Assembly (NCBI GenBank): GCA_031401675.1
Contig: JANNRR010000085.1
Span: 24,932-88,931, forward strand
Reading direction: 5' to 3'
DNA: 64,000 nt
From: JANNRR01 sp031401675
Lineage (GTDB): Bacteria; Pseudomonadota; Alphaproteobacteria; Rhodobacterales; Rhodobacteraceae
In this document: positions 17,535 to 26,344 of the stretch, piece by piece
Position numbering within the stretch: the first letter of the stretch is position 1
Layout of the letters: the number at the start of each line of letters is the position of its first letter
Program-made: the position numbers and the translations under genes
Notes under the pieces: model-generated
Databases searched by the model: none
The model's input: the letters and a program-made list of their open reading frames with translations, nothing else
Told to the model about the DNA's origin: nothing

Positions 17535-18275
17535 TTGTTTCCCGTTTCGTTATCGATTGTTGCCGGATTGGCCTGTGCCGGAATGCTGCTGGCCTGCACG
17601 CCGGTTGACAGCACCAGGGAGTTCAATGACCCGTTCGAGGCGCAAAACCGCGCCATGCACGAGGCCAACCGCGAACTGGACCGGCTGTTCGTGCGGCCCT
17701 CGTCGCGGGCCTATGGCAGCGCCATTCCGAAACCGGTGCAACAGGGATTGTCGAACTTTTCCGACAATTTCGAAACGCCGGGCATCATGGTCAACAACCT
17801 GCTGCAGGGCGATATCGAACATCTGGTCGAAAACAGCTTCCGGTTTGTCATCAACAGCACCTTCGGCATCGGCGGCCTGATGGACCCGGCGCAGGCCATC
17901 GGCCTTCAGGGCAACGATGCCGACTTCGGCCAGACCCTGCATGTCTGGGGCATCCGGGAAGGGGCCTATCTGGAATTGCCCGTCATCGGCCCGTCGACCG
18001 AACGCGACGCCTTTGGCATGGTGGTCGATACCGCGCTGAACCCGCTCAGCTACCTGCTGCCCTCGCCCGAGAAGTACGCCGGAACGGCGACAAAGCTCGC
18101 ATCAAGGATCGGCGACCGCGACCGCTATTCCGACACGGTCGATTCGATCCTATATGGCAGTGCGGACAGCTACGCTCAGGCACGGCTCCTCTACCTGCAG
18201 AACCGCAGGTTCGAGTTGGGTCAGGAAGTGGAGTCCGACACATTCGACCCGTACGAGGATCCCTATGCCCCATGA
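17535..18275 (+). CDS. mlaA: MlaA-family (VacJ) phospholipid-transport lipoprotein
   Basis: Outer-membrane lipoprotein that removes misplaced phospholipids from the outer leaflet and passes them to MlaC. The 246-residue protein has a short signal and a lipobox ending GMLLAC, then EFNDPFEAQNRAMHEANRELD, FSDNFETPGIMVNNLLQGD and FGIGGLMDPA, all typical of VacJ. No in-frame ATG exists before the lipobox except one inside the hydrophobic core; the TTG at 17535, after CAGGAA, gives a full signal peptide and was chosen. It overlaps the next gene, mlaC, by 11 nt. Confidence 0.93.
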   Translation: MFPVSLSIVAGLACAGMLLACTPVDSTREFNDPFEAQNRAMHEANRELDRLFVRPSSRAYGSAIPKPVQQGLSNFSDNFETPGIMVNNLLQGDIEHLVENSFRFVINSTFGIGGLMDPAQAIGLQGNDADFGQTLHVWGIREGAYLELPVIGPSTERDAFGMVVDTALNPLSYLLPSPEKYAGTATKLASRIGDRDRYSDTVDSILYGSADSYAQARLLYLQNRRFELGQEVESDTFDPYEDPYAP

Positions 18276-18894
18276 TGCCTTTCTTCCCGCCCGGTCACGC
18301 CTGACCCGGCGGCACCTGATCGGCGGTGTTGCAATCGGCCTTGCCTCGGTTGTTGTCCTGCGCCCGGCCATGGCGCTGGACGTGAACTCGGCCCGGGCGC
18401 TGATCGATGCGCTGGTCACCGACATCAACGGCATCATCAATTCCGGCGCCCCGGCGCAAGAGATGTATGCCTCGTTCGAACAGGTGTTCATAACGTATGC
18501 CGATGTCCCGATCATTGCGCAAAGCGCCCTTGGCGTCGCGGCGCGGTCGGCATCGGGCGGGCAGATGAAGGCCTTTACCACAGCATTCCGGGGCTACATC
18601 AGCCGCAAATACGGCAGCAGGTTCCGCGAATTCATCGGCGGCCGCATCGAAGTGAACGACGCCAAAAAGGTGAAGAGCTTTTACGAAGTGATTTCGACCG
18701 CCTACCTGCAAGGCGAAGCGCCGTTCGAGGTGCGCTGGCACGTGTCGGACAAGTCCGGGCGCGACAAGTTCTTCAACATGATCATCGAAGGTGTGAACAT
18801 GGTGGCAACCGAGCGGACCGAGATCGGCGCGCTCCTGGACCAGCGCGGCGGCAACCTGGACCAGCTGATCGCCGACCTGAAGGGCCTTGGGTAG
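18265..18894 (+). CDS. mlaC: MlaC-family periplasmic phospholipid-binding protein
   Basis: Soluble periplasmic carrier that shuttles phospholipid between MlaA and the inner-membrane MlaFEDB complex. It has 209 residues. The N-terminus SRLTRRHLIGGVAIGLASV is a twin-arginine-like signal ending near AMALDV, so export by Tat is possible. The mature part has MlaC features: FEQVFITYADVPIIAQSALG, FRGYISRKYGSRFREFIG, FYEVISTAY and DKFFNMIIEGVNM. The start is inside the end of mlaA (11-nt overlap). The mlaFED genes are not in the window. Two strong palindromes follow the stop. Confidence 0.92.
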   Translation: MPHDAFLPARSRLTRRHLIGGVAIGLASVVVLRPAMALDVNSARALIDALVTDINGIINSGAPAQEMYASFEQVFITYADVPIIAQSALGVAARSASGGQMKAFTTAFRGYISRKYGSRFREFIGGRIEVNDAKKVKSFYEVISTAYLQGEAPFEVRWHVSDKSGRDKFFNMIIEGVNMVATERTEIGALLDQRGGNLDQLIADLKGLG

Positions 18895-18920
18895 CAAACC
18901 GCACGCGCGCAGCCGTGCCT

Positions 18921-18967
18921 GAAATTTCTTGCAAGAAATTTCGCAAAATCCTTTCTTGAAGGATTTT
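18921..18967. terminator. Two adjacent palindromes between convergent mlaC and PBP gene
   Basis: A perfect 22-bp palindrome (gaaatttcttg and its reverse complement, 18921-18942) is followed directly by a second hairpin (aaaatcct/aggatttt, 18945-18967). Both are A/T-rich and unusual in this GC-rich DNA. The site lies between the 3' ends of mlaC (+) and the PBP gene (-), so a bidirectional terminator is the likely role. Confidence 0.6.
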
Positions 18968-19005
18968 GTCTTGCCCGACCGACACGACCGACTCCGGCCG
19001 GCGGT

Positions 19006-21210
19006 TCAGTTCCCCTTCAGCACGTTGCCCAGCACTTCCAGCAATATGCGTTCGGCCAGATCGGCCTCGGGCGGCGGGGTCAGGTCTGGTGCCATCGGCT
19101 GATCCGTGGCGGGCCCGGTCGGGCCGGGGGTCGCCGCCAAATCGGGCTCGGCCACCACAGGGCTGGGTTCCTGCATCGGCAGCGGCGTCACCGGAACCCC
19201 GTCCTGCACCCGGATCATCACCTCATGCCAGATTTCGGCCGGCAGCCCGCCGCCGGTCACGCCCGTCAGGGGCCGGTTGTCATCGTAGCCCATCCAGACC
19301 CCGGTCACATAGTCGGCAGTAAAGCCGATGAACCAGGCGTCGCGCCCCGCCGTCGTCGTGCCGGTCTTGCCCGCCGCCTCGCGCCCCTCCAGCCGGGCGC
19401 GGCCGCCGGTGCCGGAGTTGATGACCTGCGCCATCATGTAGGTCAGCTGCCGCGCGGCAGCCTCGGAGATCACCCGCTCGCCCATGCCGCCCTCTTGCCC
19501 GATCAGCACGGTATCGTCGCCCTGGATGCGCAACTCCACCAGCCCGTAGGGCCGCACCGAAGACCCGCCGTTCAGAATCCCGGCATAGGCCCCGGTCATT
19601 TCCAGCAACGTCGATTCCGATGCCCCCAGCGCCAGCGCCGGCCCGTCGGCCAGATCGGACTCGATCCCGAAACCGGTCGCCACCAGCCGAACCGCCTCGC
19701 GCCCGACCCCCTCGCTGATCTTCACTGCCGGGATGTTGCGCGATTCCTTCAGCGCTGTCGTCAGCGTGATCCGCCCCTTGTATTCATTGTCATAGTTCTT
19801 CGGGCTCCATGGCCCCGACCCCGGAATGTCGATGGTCAGCGGCGCATCCACCACGAAATCGTTCGGGCCAAAGCCCAGATCCAGTGCCGCCGCATAGACA
19901 AACGGCTTGAAGCTTGACCCGGTCTGGCGCAGCGCCTGCGTCGCGCGGTTGAATTCGCCGGAAACCTGCGTTGCCCGCCCGCCGACCATGGCGCGCACCG
20001 CGCCATCAGCCGACATCACCACGATCGCCGCCTGCGCTTCCGATCCGTCCTTGACCTTGGTTTCAAACACCACCTTCAGCGCTTCCTCGGCGGCGCGCTG
20101 CAGCCGCTGATCCAGCGTACTGCGGATCACCACATCCTCGGTCGTCTCAGACGTCAGGAACTCTGGCCCGCTTTCCATCACCCAATCGGCAAAATACCCC
20201 CCGGCCCGGGCATTCGCCGCCGCCGAAAGCTGCGCCGGATTCGCCACGCCCTCGGCCAGTTCGGCTTTCGAGATGTATCCCTGCTCGGCCATCAGCCCGA
20301 GGATCACCCCCGCCCGCCCCTGCGCCCGCGCCAGGTTCGCCGTCGGCGCGAACCGGCTTGGGGCGATCAGAAGCCCCGCCAGCATCGCGCCCTCGGCGGC
20401 GCTCACTTCATTGGCCGACTTGCCGAAATAGCGCTGGCTGGCGGCCTCGAACCCGCGCGCGCCGGCCCCCAGGTAGGCCCGGTTCAAGTAGATCGTCAGA
20501 ATATCGCTCTTGGAGTATTTCAACTCCATCGCCAGCGCATAAGGAACTTCCTTGACCTTGCGCCAGACCGATCCCTTGCGGCAGTCGGTTTCGTATGCAC
20601 CTTCGGTCATGCCGGACTTCGGATCATAGGGCACGCCAAGGCACAAGAGCTTGGCGACCTGCTGCGTGATGGTCGAACCGCCGTTGCCCTCCAGCGGTCC
20701 GCGCCCGGCCCGCAGGTTGATCGCCACCGCACTGGCGATCCCACGAGGCGACACGCCGAAATGCCGGTAAAAGCGCTTGTCCTCGGTGGCGATGATGGCG
20801 TTGCGCAGACTGGGCGACACGTTGTCCGCCGTGATCTGCCCGCCAAACGTCTCGCCCCGCCAGGCAAAGACCTGGCCGTTGGTATCCAGCAGCGTCACCG
20901 ACCCCCGGGTCCGCGCGTCCAGCAGATCCGCGACCGGCGGCAAGGTACTGTGAAAATAGAACACCGCCGCCGCCAGCACCACCGCCGTGATGGCCCCGAG
21001 CCGCCAGCCGATCCCCCAGACAATCCGCCAGATCAGCCGCAGGAAGCCGACGATCATCGCCGCCAGCGGGTTCATCCGGCGCACCTTGGCCCGGCTGCGT
21101 CGCCGGGTCTGCCGCGCCGGCGGCTTTGGCGGCGGCGGGTTGCGCGGACGCGACGGGGCGCGGTAACCGCGATCCGCCACCATTGACGGTTTTCTGCTTT
21201 TCGAAACCAT
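19006..21210 (-). CDS. Class A penicillin-binding protein (PBP1A family)
   Basis: Bifunctional peptidoglycan synthase: glycosyltransferase (GT51) and transpeptidase. From ATG 21210 it has 734 residues. The N-terminus is Pro/Arg-rich and cytoplasmic, with one membrane anchor (IVWGIGWRLGAITAVVLAAAV). The GT51 motifs are EDKRFYRHFGVSPRG, GGSTITQQVAKLL and RKVKEVPYALAMELKYSK; the transpeptidase motifs are SSFKP (active Ser), SRN and KTGTTTAG. A Pro-rich tail follows. The frame is open 24 codons further upstream, but MVSKSRKPS fits better. Divergent from glnK-amtB. Whether it is PBP1A or a related paralogue cannot be settled here. Confidence 0.93.
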   Translation of the reverse strand: MVSKSRKPSMVADRGYRAPSRPRNPPPPKPPARQTRRRSRAKVRRMNPLAAMIVGFLRLIWRIVWGIGWRLGAITAVVLAAAVFYFHSTLPPVADLLDARTRGSVTLLDTNGQVFAWRGETFGGQITADNVSPSLRNAIIATEDKRFYRHFGVSPRGIASAVAINLRAGRGPLEGNGGSTITQQVAKLLCLGVPYDPKSGMTEGAYETDCRKGSVWRKVKEVPYALAMELKYSKSDILTIYLNRAYLGAGARGFEAASQRYFGKSANEVSAAEGAMLAGLLIAPSRFAPTANLARAQGRAGVILGLMAEQGYISKAELAEGVANPAQLSAAANARAGGYFADWVMESGPEFLTSETTEDVVIRSTLDQRLQRAAEEALKVVFETKVKDGSEAQAAIVVMSADGAVRAMVGGRATQVSGEFNRATQALRQTGSSFKPFVYAAALDLGFGPNDFVVDAPLTIDIPGSGPWSPKNYDNEYKGRITLTTALKESRNIPAVKISEGVGREAVRLVATGFGIESDLADGPALALGASESTLLEMTGAYAGILNGGSSVRPYGLVELRIQGDDTVLIGQEGGMGERVISEAAARQLTYMMAQVINSGTGGRARLEGREAAGKTGTTTAGRDAWFIGFTADYVTGVWMGYDDNRPLTGVTGGGLPAEIWHEVMIRVQDGVPVTPLPMQEPSPVVAEPDLAATPGPTGPATDQPMAPDLTPPPEADLAERILLEVLGNVLKGN

Positions 21211-21466
21211 GAAACGACGTGCCTGCTTTTTGCCTTGTTGGCGGCACCATACCCCGGGCGCGCCGAATTGTAGAGAAGGCATCGCGGCGATTCGCCTCTA
21301 CACTCTGCCTTAAATTTCATCTCTTGCCGGGATATGTGCAAAAATTGTGCGGAATCTCACTTCCGTGACCCGAATTCCAACCCCGGTCGGCTTGTGCTGC
21401 ACTTGCAAACTGCGCGTGCTTCCAGCCGGGGTCAGCAAAAGGCTGGTGCAACGCAAGGGGACAGAT

Positions 21467-21805
21467 GTGAAATTCATCATCGCAGCAATCAAGCCGTTCA
21501 AGCTCGAGGAGGTCCGCGAAGCGCTGACCGCCATCGGCGTACGCGGCATGATGGTGACCGAAGTCAAGGGCTTCGGATCGCAGTCGGGGCATACCGAGAT
21601 CTACCGGGGTGCGGAATACGCAGTGAATTTCGTGCCCAAGGTCAAACTGGAAATCGGCGTCAGCGACGCGATGGCCGATCAGGTCGTTGATACCATTCGC
21701 AAGACGGCAAAGACCGACAAGATCGGCGATGGCAAGATTTTCGTCCTCGACCTGTTGCAGGCCGTGCGGGTGCGGACCGGAGAGACCGATGATGACGCAC
21801 TGTAG
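21467..21805 (+). CDS. glnK: Nitrogen regulatory protein PII (GlnK type)
   Basis: Small trimeric signal protein that senses 2-oxoglutarate, ATP/ADP and glutamine status and blocks the ammonium channel when nitrogen is plentiful. The GTG at 21467, after AAGGGGAC, gives 112 residues, the exact PII size, starting (M)KFIIAAIKPFKLEEVREAL. The T-loop carries the uridylylation Tyr in YRGAEYAVNFVPK, and the C-terminal region has GDGKIFVLDLLQAVRVRTGE. It lies 22 bp before amtB, the classical glnK-amtB pair, expected to be under nitrogen control. I did not find a convincing sigma-54 site upstream. Confidence 0.96.
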   Translation: MKFIIAAIKPFKLEEVREALTAIGVRGMMVTEVKGFGSQSGHTEIYRGAEYAVNFVPKVKLEIGVSDAMADQVVDTIRKTAKTDKIGDGKIFVLDLLQAVRVRTGETDDDAL

Positions 21806-21827
21806 GCCGAGCGAAGGGGACAGAAAG

Positions 21828-23270
21828 ATGAAAAACTCAACGAAACTGGCTTGGCCAATTCTTTCCGGCACCGCGGCCCTTGCGGCGCTGGCCGCATTGC
21901 CCGCATGGGCCCAGGATGCCGTGGCCGCAGGCCCGATCAAGGCCCCGACCGTCGAACAGATGGCGGGCATGGTGAACAAGGGCGACACGACCTGGATGCT
22001 GGTATCCTCGGCGCTGGTCCTTTTGATGGCCATTCCGGCTCTTGCCCTGTTTTACGGCGGTCTGGTGCGGACCAAAAACATGCTCTCGGTGCTGATGCAG
22101 GTCTTCATGATCGTCTGCATCGTCGCCATCCTGTGGGTCGCCTTCGGCTATTCGATGGCTTTTACCGGCGGTGGCCAATACTTCGGCGGCTTCTCGAAAG
22201 CCTTCCTCAACGGGGTGAACGCGGGCACCTATGCCGCGACCTTCTCGAACAACGTCTATATCCCGGAATATGCCTTCGTCATCTTCCAGATGACCTTTGC
22301 CTGCATCACCCCCGGCCTGATCGTCGGAGCCTTTGCCGAGCGGATCAAGTTCTGGCCGCTGATGCTGTTCGCCGCCCTTTGGGTCACGCTGGTCTATTTC
22401 CCGGTCGCCCATATGGTGTGGTACTGGGGCGGTCCGGACTTCCTGCCCGACAATCCTGCGGATGCGGGCCTGTTGTGGGCCATGGGCGCGCTGGACTTTG
22501 CCGGTGGCACGGTCGTCCATATCAACGCCGGGATCGCGGGCCTGATGGGCTGCATCGTGATCGGCAAGCGCATCGGCTTTGGCCGCGAAAACCTGTCGCC
22601 GCATTCGCTGACCATGACGATGATTGGCGCTTCGATGCTGTGGGTCGGCTGGTTCGGCTTCAACGCCGGCTCCAACCTGGAGGCCAACGGACTGGCGGCA
22701 CTGGCCTTTATCAACACCTTTGTCGCCACCGCGGCGGCAGCCCTGTCCTGGGTGCTGATCGAGCAGGTCCGCCATGGCCGCCCCTCGCTGCTGGGTGCCG
22801 TGACCGGAGCGGTCGCCGGTCTGGTCGCCATCACCCCCGCCTCGGGCTTTGCCTCGCCGATGATGGCGATCGTGCTGGGTCTTGCCGTCTCGCCGGCCTG
22901 CTACTTCTTCGTCTCGACGGTGAAGGGCAAGCTTGGCTATGACGACAGCCTTGATGTGTTCGGCGTCCACTGCATCGGCGGCATCATCGGTGCGATTGCC
23001 ACCGGCATCGTCGCTGCCCCCAGCCTAGGCGGCCAGGGCTTCTACGACTACACCCAGTTCCCGGCGGTCGCAGTCGTTGACGCCTATGACATGGGCGCGC
23101 AGGTGATGACCCAGATCAAGGCCGTTCTGGTCACGCTGATCTGGTCGGGCGGTGTGTCGCTGGTGCTGTTCTATGCCATCGACAAGCTGATCGGTCTGCG
23201 TCCCTCGGCGGAAGACGAACGGCAGGGTCTGGACCAGACCTCGCATGGCGAAAGTGCCTATAACCTTTGA
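21828..23270 (+). CDS. amtB: Ammonium transporter AmtB
   Basis: Inner-membrane ammonium channel. It has 480 residues, with a cleavable signal peptide (ends near LPAWAQ) and eleven predicted membrane segments. Family hallmarks are ALFYGGLVRTKNMLS, the twin pore histidines in GGTVVHINAGIAGL and FGVHCIGGIIG, and WVGWFGFNAGS. The C-terminal tail would bind GlnK. The ATG at 21828 has GGGGACAGAAAG before it; the open frame further upstream overlaps glnK and was rejected. It ends before a hairpin and a strong terminator. Confidence 0.97.
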   Translation: MKNSTKLAWPILSGTAALAALAALPAWAQDAVAAGPIKAPTVEQMAGMVNKGDTTWMLVSSALVLLMAIPALALFYGGLVRTKNMLSVLMQVFMIVCIVAILWVAFGYSMAFTGGGQYFGGFSKAFLNGVNAGTYAATFSNNVYIPEYAFVIFQMTFACITPGLIVGAFAERIKFWPLMLFAALWVTLVYFPVAHMVWYWGGPDFLPDNPADAGLLWAMGALDFAGGTVVHINAGIAGLMGCIVIGKRIGFGRENLSPHSLTMTMIGASMLWVGWFGFNAGSNLEANGLAALAFINTFVATAAAALSWVLIEQVRHGRPSLLGAVTGAVAGLVAITPASGFASPMMAIVLGLAVSPACYFFVSTVKGKLGYDDSLDVFGVHCIGGIIGAIATGIVAAPSLGGQGFYDYTQFPAVAVVDAYDMGAQVMTQIKAVLVTLIWSGGVSLVLFYAIDKLIGLRPSAEDERQGLDQTSHGESAYNL

Positions 23271-23313
23271 TCCCTGCGGGGCCGGTCCCTAAGAACCCGG
23301 CCTCGCAGATATC

Positions 23314-23340
23314 GACCCTGCGGCCCACCACCGCAGGGTC
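23314..23340. repeat. Perfect 10-bp inverted repeat after amtB
   Basis: Arms gaccctgcgg (23314-23323) and ccgcagggtc (23331-23340) enclose a 7-base loop. There is no T-run, so it is not a classical terminator alone; it may protect the glnK-amtB mRNA end. Confidence 0.6.
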
Positions 23341-23383
23341 AGAGCCGTAAACTGCAGGCAACGGATTCGCCTTTGACCTGCAA

Positions 23384-23420
23384 GCCCCGGGCGACCCTCC
23401 CGCGCCCGGGGCCTTTTTTT
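23384..23420 (+). terminator. Rho-independent terminator of glnK-amtB
   Basis: Arms gccccgggcg (23384-23393) and cgcccggggc (23403-23412) are perfectly complementary and are followed by C and seven Ts (23414-23420). The T-run abuts the stop codon of the convergent HIT gene. Confidence 0.9.
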
Positions 23421-23779
23421 CACCTGACGATAAGCGGCCCCAGCACGCGCCCCGCGATGACATGCACGTGCATGTGCGGCACCTCCTGCATCCCGTCCGC
23501 TCCGGCGTTGGAAATCAGGCGGTAGCCGTTGCCCCCGACCATCTCGGCCACCTGTCCCACCGCGCGGGCGAAATCGGCAATCTCGTCGGGACTCGCCAGG
23601 GCCGCAAAGTCGTCAAACGCGACATAGGCCCCCTTCGGGATCACCAGCACATGCTGCGGCGCGTGCGGGTTGATGTCGTGAAACGCCAGACTGTGCGGCG
23701 TCTCCAGCACGGTCCTGTTCGGAATCTCGCCGCGCAGGATGCGGGCAAAGATGTTCTGCGGGTCATACGCCTGGGCCAT
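23420..23779 (-). CDS. HIT (histidine triad) family protein
   Basis: Small nucleotide hydrolase of the HINT branch, 119 residues; HINT proteins cleave adenosine phosphoramidates. The triad is HMHVHVIAG near residues 101-109. Other HINT features are FARILRGEIPNRTVLE at the start, FHDINPHAPQHVLVIPK and NAGADGMQEVPH. It lies 33 bp downstream of the GT14 gene on the same strand and is convergent with amtB. Confidence 0.94.
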   Translation of the reverse strand: MAQAYDPQNIFARILRGEIPNRTVLETPHSLAFHDINPHAPQHVLVIPKGAYVAFDDFAALASPDEIADFARAVGQVAEMVGGNGYRLISNAGADGMQEVPHMHVHVIAGRVLGPLIVR

Positions 23780-23812
23780 GCTGTCCTCGATTCGGGTGCA
23801 GGGGCTTCGCCC

Positions 23813-25390
23813 CTAGTCGACATACAGATAATCGGTCGCCGCAATCTCGCGCGCCTTGGGCTGCGGCACCCCCAGAAAGATCGACAGCGGCGTGGTATTT
23901 TCATCGACACTGCCGCTTTCGCGGATGCGGTACAGGTTGGTAAAGTTGGCATCCCGCAACCGGTCGGACTCGAACCGCACATCATAACGGATGGTCGGCA
24001 GCAACCGGTCGATGGTCTCCTGCGGCGTGCGCTCTCCGGCCAGCCCGACCCGCCGTGCATGGCCGATCAGATACTCGTCGGAAAAATTGCACTCGATCTC
24101 CAGCAGGCGGGTGATGCAGCGGTCGGCGTTGAAATCCTGCATCAGATCGACTGCCGACGGGTCAAGACAGATGATCAGCCGATCCGTCTCGTGATAGTCG
24201 AACAGCATCCGCATCAGCGCCCGCCGGTGCCGCGTGCGCTTTTCCAGCGTCGACTGTATCCCGCCAAGGTCGGGCAGCACCGCCGCGCTTTCGTTGAACA
24301 GATACTCCAGCGCCGGCGTGTTCGTCACCTGCCGCACCCGGTCGACCAGGCGTTTGGCCACGTGCCACTTCTTGCAGACCACGATCATCAGTTCGCGTTC
24401 GCGCCCCAGGCTGCTTTCGGTTTCCCAGAATCGCGGCGCAAACCGCCGCCCGATCCGGCCGCGCCCGGTCAGGAACTTGAACAGGCTGCGCCCCTCGTTC
24501 GAGATCTGGAACTGCACGCCCTTGGCGGCATACAGATCGCCCAGCCGCCGCTTCAACTCGGTCGCATCGGTGCTGATCTTGCGGGCGAACAGGAAATCCT
24601 GGCTCAGCAGCAGGTCATAGTGATCGTTGTAGAACGTGACCGGCATGCCGTAGTCGGAAAACATCAGGCAGGTCAGGGTGCGAACCCTGATCTCGTGTTC
24701 CGGAACCAGATGCCGCACCAGCGTCTGAAAGAAGGTCTCGTCCGGGATCCAGGTCGTGCGGAAAAACCGGGTCACATCCCGGCGCTTGCGGGTAAAGTCC
24801 AGCACCGCCTCGATGGTCCGGCGCCGCAGGCACCACCACTGGCTGCCGATCATGATCTGAAGATCGTGCGGGATCGCCCGCTGCAAGCTCAGCCGCTTCT
24901 GCAGATTGAGCGTGGCGTAGAACAGCCACTTGTGAGTCCGCTCGTTGAAATAGTGGCGAAAGGTCAGCCGCTCGCCCTTCATCCCGGTCTTGATCCAGTC
25001 GGAATTGAAGAAATCGAAGCTTTCGATATAGTCGACCTCGTCGCCGTCCAGAAACGCATGCGCGTATTCGGCCGACTTGATCGCCATGCAATCGCCCGAC
25101 AGCATGTAGAAATGCGTGGCCCGCGGAAAGGCGTTCACCGCCGCCTCGACCGCGTAAAGCGTCGCCTGCACCAGGCTCCACGCCCCCCAGCCGCACTTGA
25201 TCCGGGTGCGGGCAAAGGTCACCGACGGATTGTCCTTCAACGCCGACCTGATCCGCTCGAACAGAGTACCGGCGGCACGGGCATCGAAATGGATGGCAAT
25301 GAAATCGCCAGCCGCCGTCAGCCGCTCGGCCTGGGCGATGATCCCGTCCGGGTCCTTGTGACAGAGAAGAATGTACGCAATTCGTGCCAT
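23813..25390 (-). CDS. GT14-type (core-2/I-branching) glycosyltransferase with DUF5928-like C-terminus
   Basis: Probable sugar transferase related to beta-1,6-N-acetylglucosaminyltransferases. The 525-residue protein begins with IAYILLCHKDPDGI and IHFDARA, then has HFYMLSGDCMAIKS and a conserved WWCLRRRTIEAVLDF region, as in the core-2/I-branching domain (residues 1-270). The rest (270-525) resembles the DUF5928 region found in Rhodobacterales, function unknown. No signal peptide or membrane segment is seen. It is divergent from a sulfotransferase gene 150 bp away; together they may decorate a surface glycan. Confidence 0.83.
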   Translation of the reverse strand: MARIAYILLCHKDPDGIIAQAERLTAAGDFIAIHFDARAAGTLFERIRSALKDNPSVTFARTRIKCGWGAWSLVQATLYAVEAAVNAFPRATHFYMLSGDCMAIKSAEYAHAFLDGDEVDYIESFDFFNSDWIKTGMKGERLTFRHYFNERTHKWLFYATLNLQKRLSLQRAIPHDLQIMIGSQWWCLRRRTIEAVLDFTRKRRDVTRFFRTTWIPDETFFQTLVRHLVPEHEIRVRTLTCLMFSDYGMPVTFYNDHYDLLLSQDFLFARKISTDATELKRRLGDLYAAKGVQFQISNEGRSLFKFLTGRGRIGRRFAPRFWETESSLGRERELMIVVCKKWHVAKRLVDRVRQVTNTPALEYLFNESAAVLPDLGGIQSTLEKRTRHRRALMRMLFDYHETDRLIICLDPSAVDLMQDFNADRCITRLLEIECNFSDEYLIGHARRVGLAGERTPQETIDRLLPTIRYDVRFESDRLRDANFTNLYRIRESGSVDENTTPLSIFLGVPQPKAREIAATDYLYVD

Positions 25391-25540
25391 TTTGGAAACT
25401 GGTAGCCCGATACCTGCTTGATTGTTTACCTAAATAGCTTGATCACACGTTGAAAAGACAGAGCTTCTTTGCTTGTTTGTGTGCAATTGTCGCCCTGTCC
25501 CAGGACCAGGCGGCCAGGACCAGTCGGAGGCAGCGGTTTC

Positions 25541-26344
25541 ATGGGTTTTCCCGGCACCTGGATGACCACCAGCGAAAGCGTCGTCTATCGCGTGGTGCCA
25601 AAATGCGCCTGCTCGACCATCGGGCAGATCATGCACTATGCCGACAACGGCACCTTCTTTGATGGCGATATCCACGATGCGACCTCCGGCCTGCACAAAT
25701 GGGCGATCGAAGCCAGCCAGCCAAGGATCGAGGCCAACGTCAAGGGCCACAAATCCTACGCTTTCACCTGTGTGCGCAACCCCTACACCCGCATCCTGTC
25801 CAGCTATTTCGACAAGATTTGCGGAATTCAGCGCAACGGCAAACGCTACCGGGGCAATCTGGTCCCGACCCTGGCACAGAAATACGGGATCGAGGTTGAT
25901 GGCGACTTTGATCAGATCGCCTCGTTCCGCCGCTTCCTGTTGTTCGCGCGCGACACCATCCGCTGGCGCAAACCGATGGATCCCGACATTCACTGGTCGG
26001 CCATGGCGGGCCATATCTCGACCTACATCGTCAACGGCGGCCGCTACGACCACATCTTCTTTACCGAGAAGTTCGACGAAGGCATGCAGCATGTGCTGGA
26101 CAACATTACCGTCAAGCATCCGATCGACCTGAAGAAAATCCCCCGGTTCAACGAATCCGAAGGCCACGGCCCGAAACGCGCCCACCCGGTCGAGGCCTAT
26201 TTCGACGACCTGTCGCGCCATCTGATGTGGGAAATCTACAGAAAGGATTTCCAGCTGTTCCACTACGATTTCGACAACCCCGCCAACAAGATGCCGCTGG
26301 CCGAGGTTGACCTGGACGAGGTTCACGCCAAACTGGGGGACTGA
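25541..26344 (+). CDS. Sulfotransferase family 2 protein
   Basis: Predicted PAPS-dependent carbohydrate sulfotransferase, 267 residues. The 5'-phosphosulfate-binding motif is YRVVPKCACSTIGQIMHY near residue 20, and the 3'-phosphate-binding motif is CVRNPYTRILSSYFDK near residue 88. A GGAGG site lies ten bases before the ATG. The open frame extends 24 codons upstream without homology. The next gene (DUF3052) begins directly after its stop. Placement beside a GT14 transferase suggests sulfation of a cell-surface sugar; this is inferred. Confidence 0.85.
   Translation: MGFPGTWMTTSESVVYRVVPKCACSTIGQIMHYADNGTFFDGDIHDATSGLHKWAIEASQPRIEANVKGHKSYAFTCVRNPYTRILSSYFDKICGIQRNGKRYRGNLVPTLAQKYGIEVDGDFDQIASFRRFLLFARDTIRWRKPMDPDIHWSAMAGHISTYIVNGGRYDHIFFTEKFDEGMQHVLDNITVKHPIDLKKIPRFNESEGHGPKRAHPVEAYFDDLSRHLMWEIYRKDFQLFHYDFDNPANKMPLAEVDLDEVHAKLGD

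Noticed and set aside
21283..21466. Possible sigma-54 promoter before glnK
   Set aside because: No GG and GC pair with the required spacing was found; candidates such as GGCTTG...TTGC have wrong spacing.
23462..25405. Long open frame (647 codons) on the plus strand
   Set aside because: Antisense to the HIT and GT14 genes; composition is that of a shadow frame.
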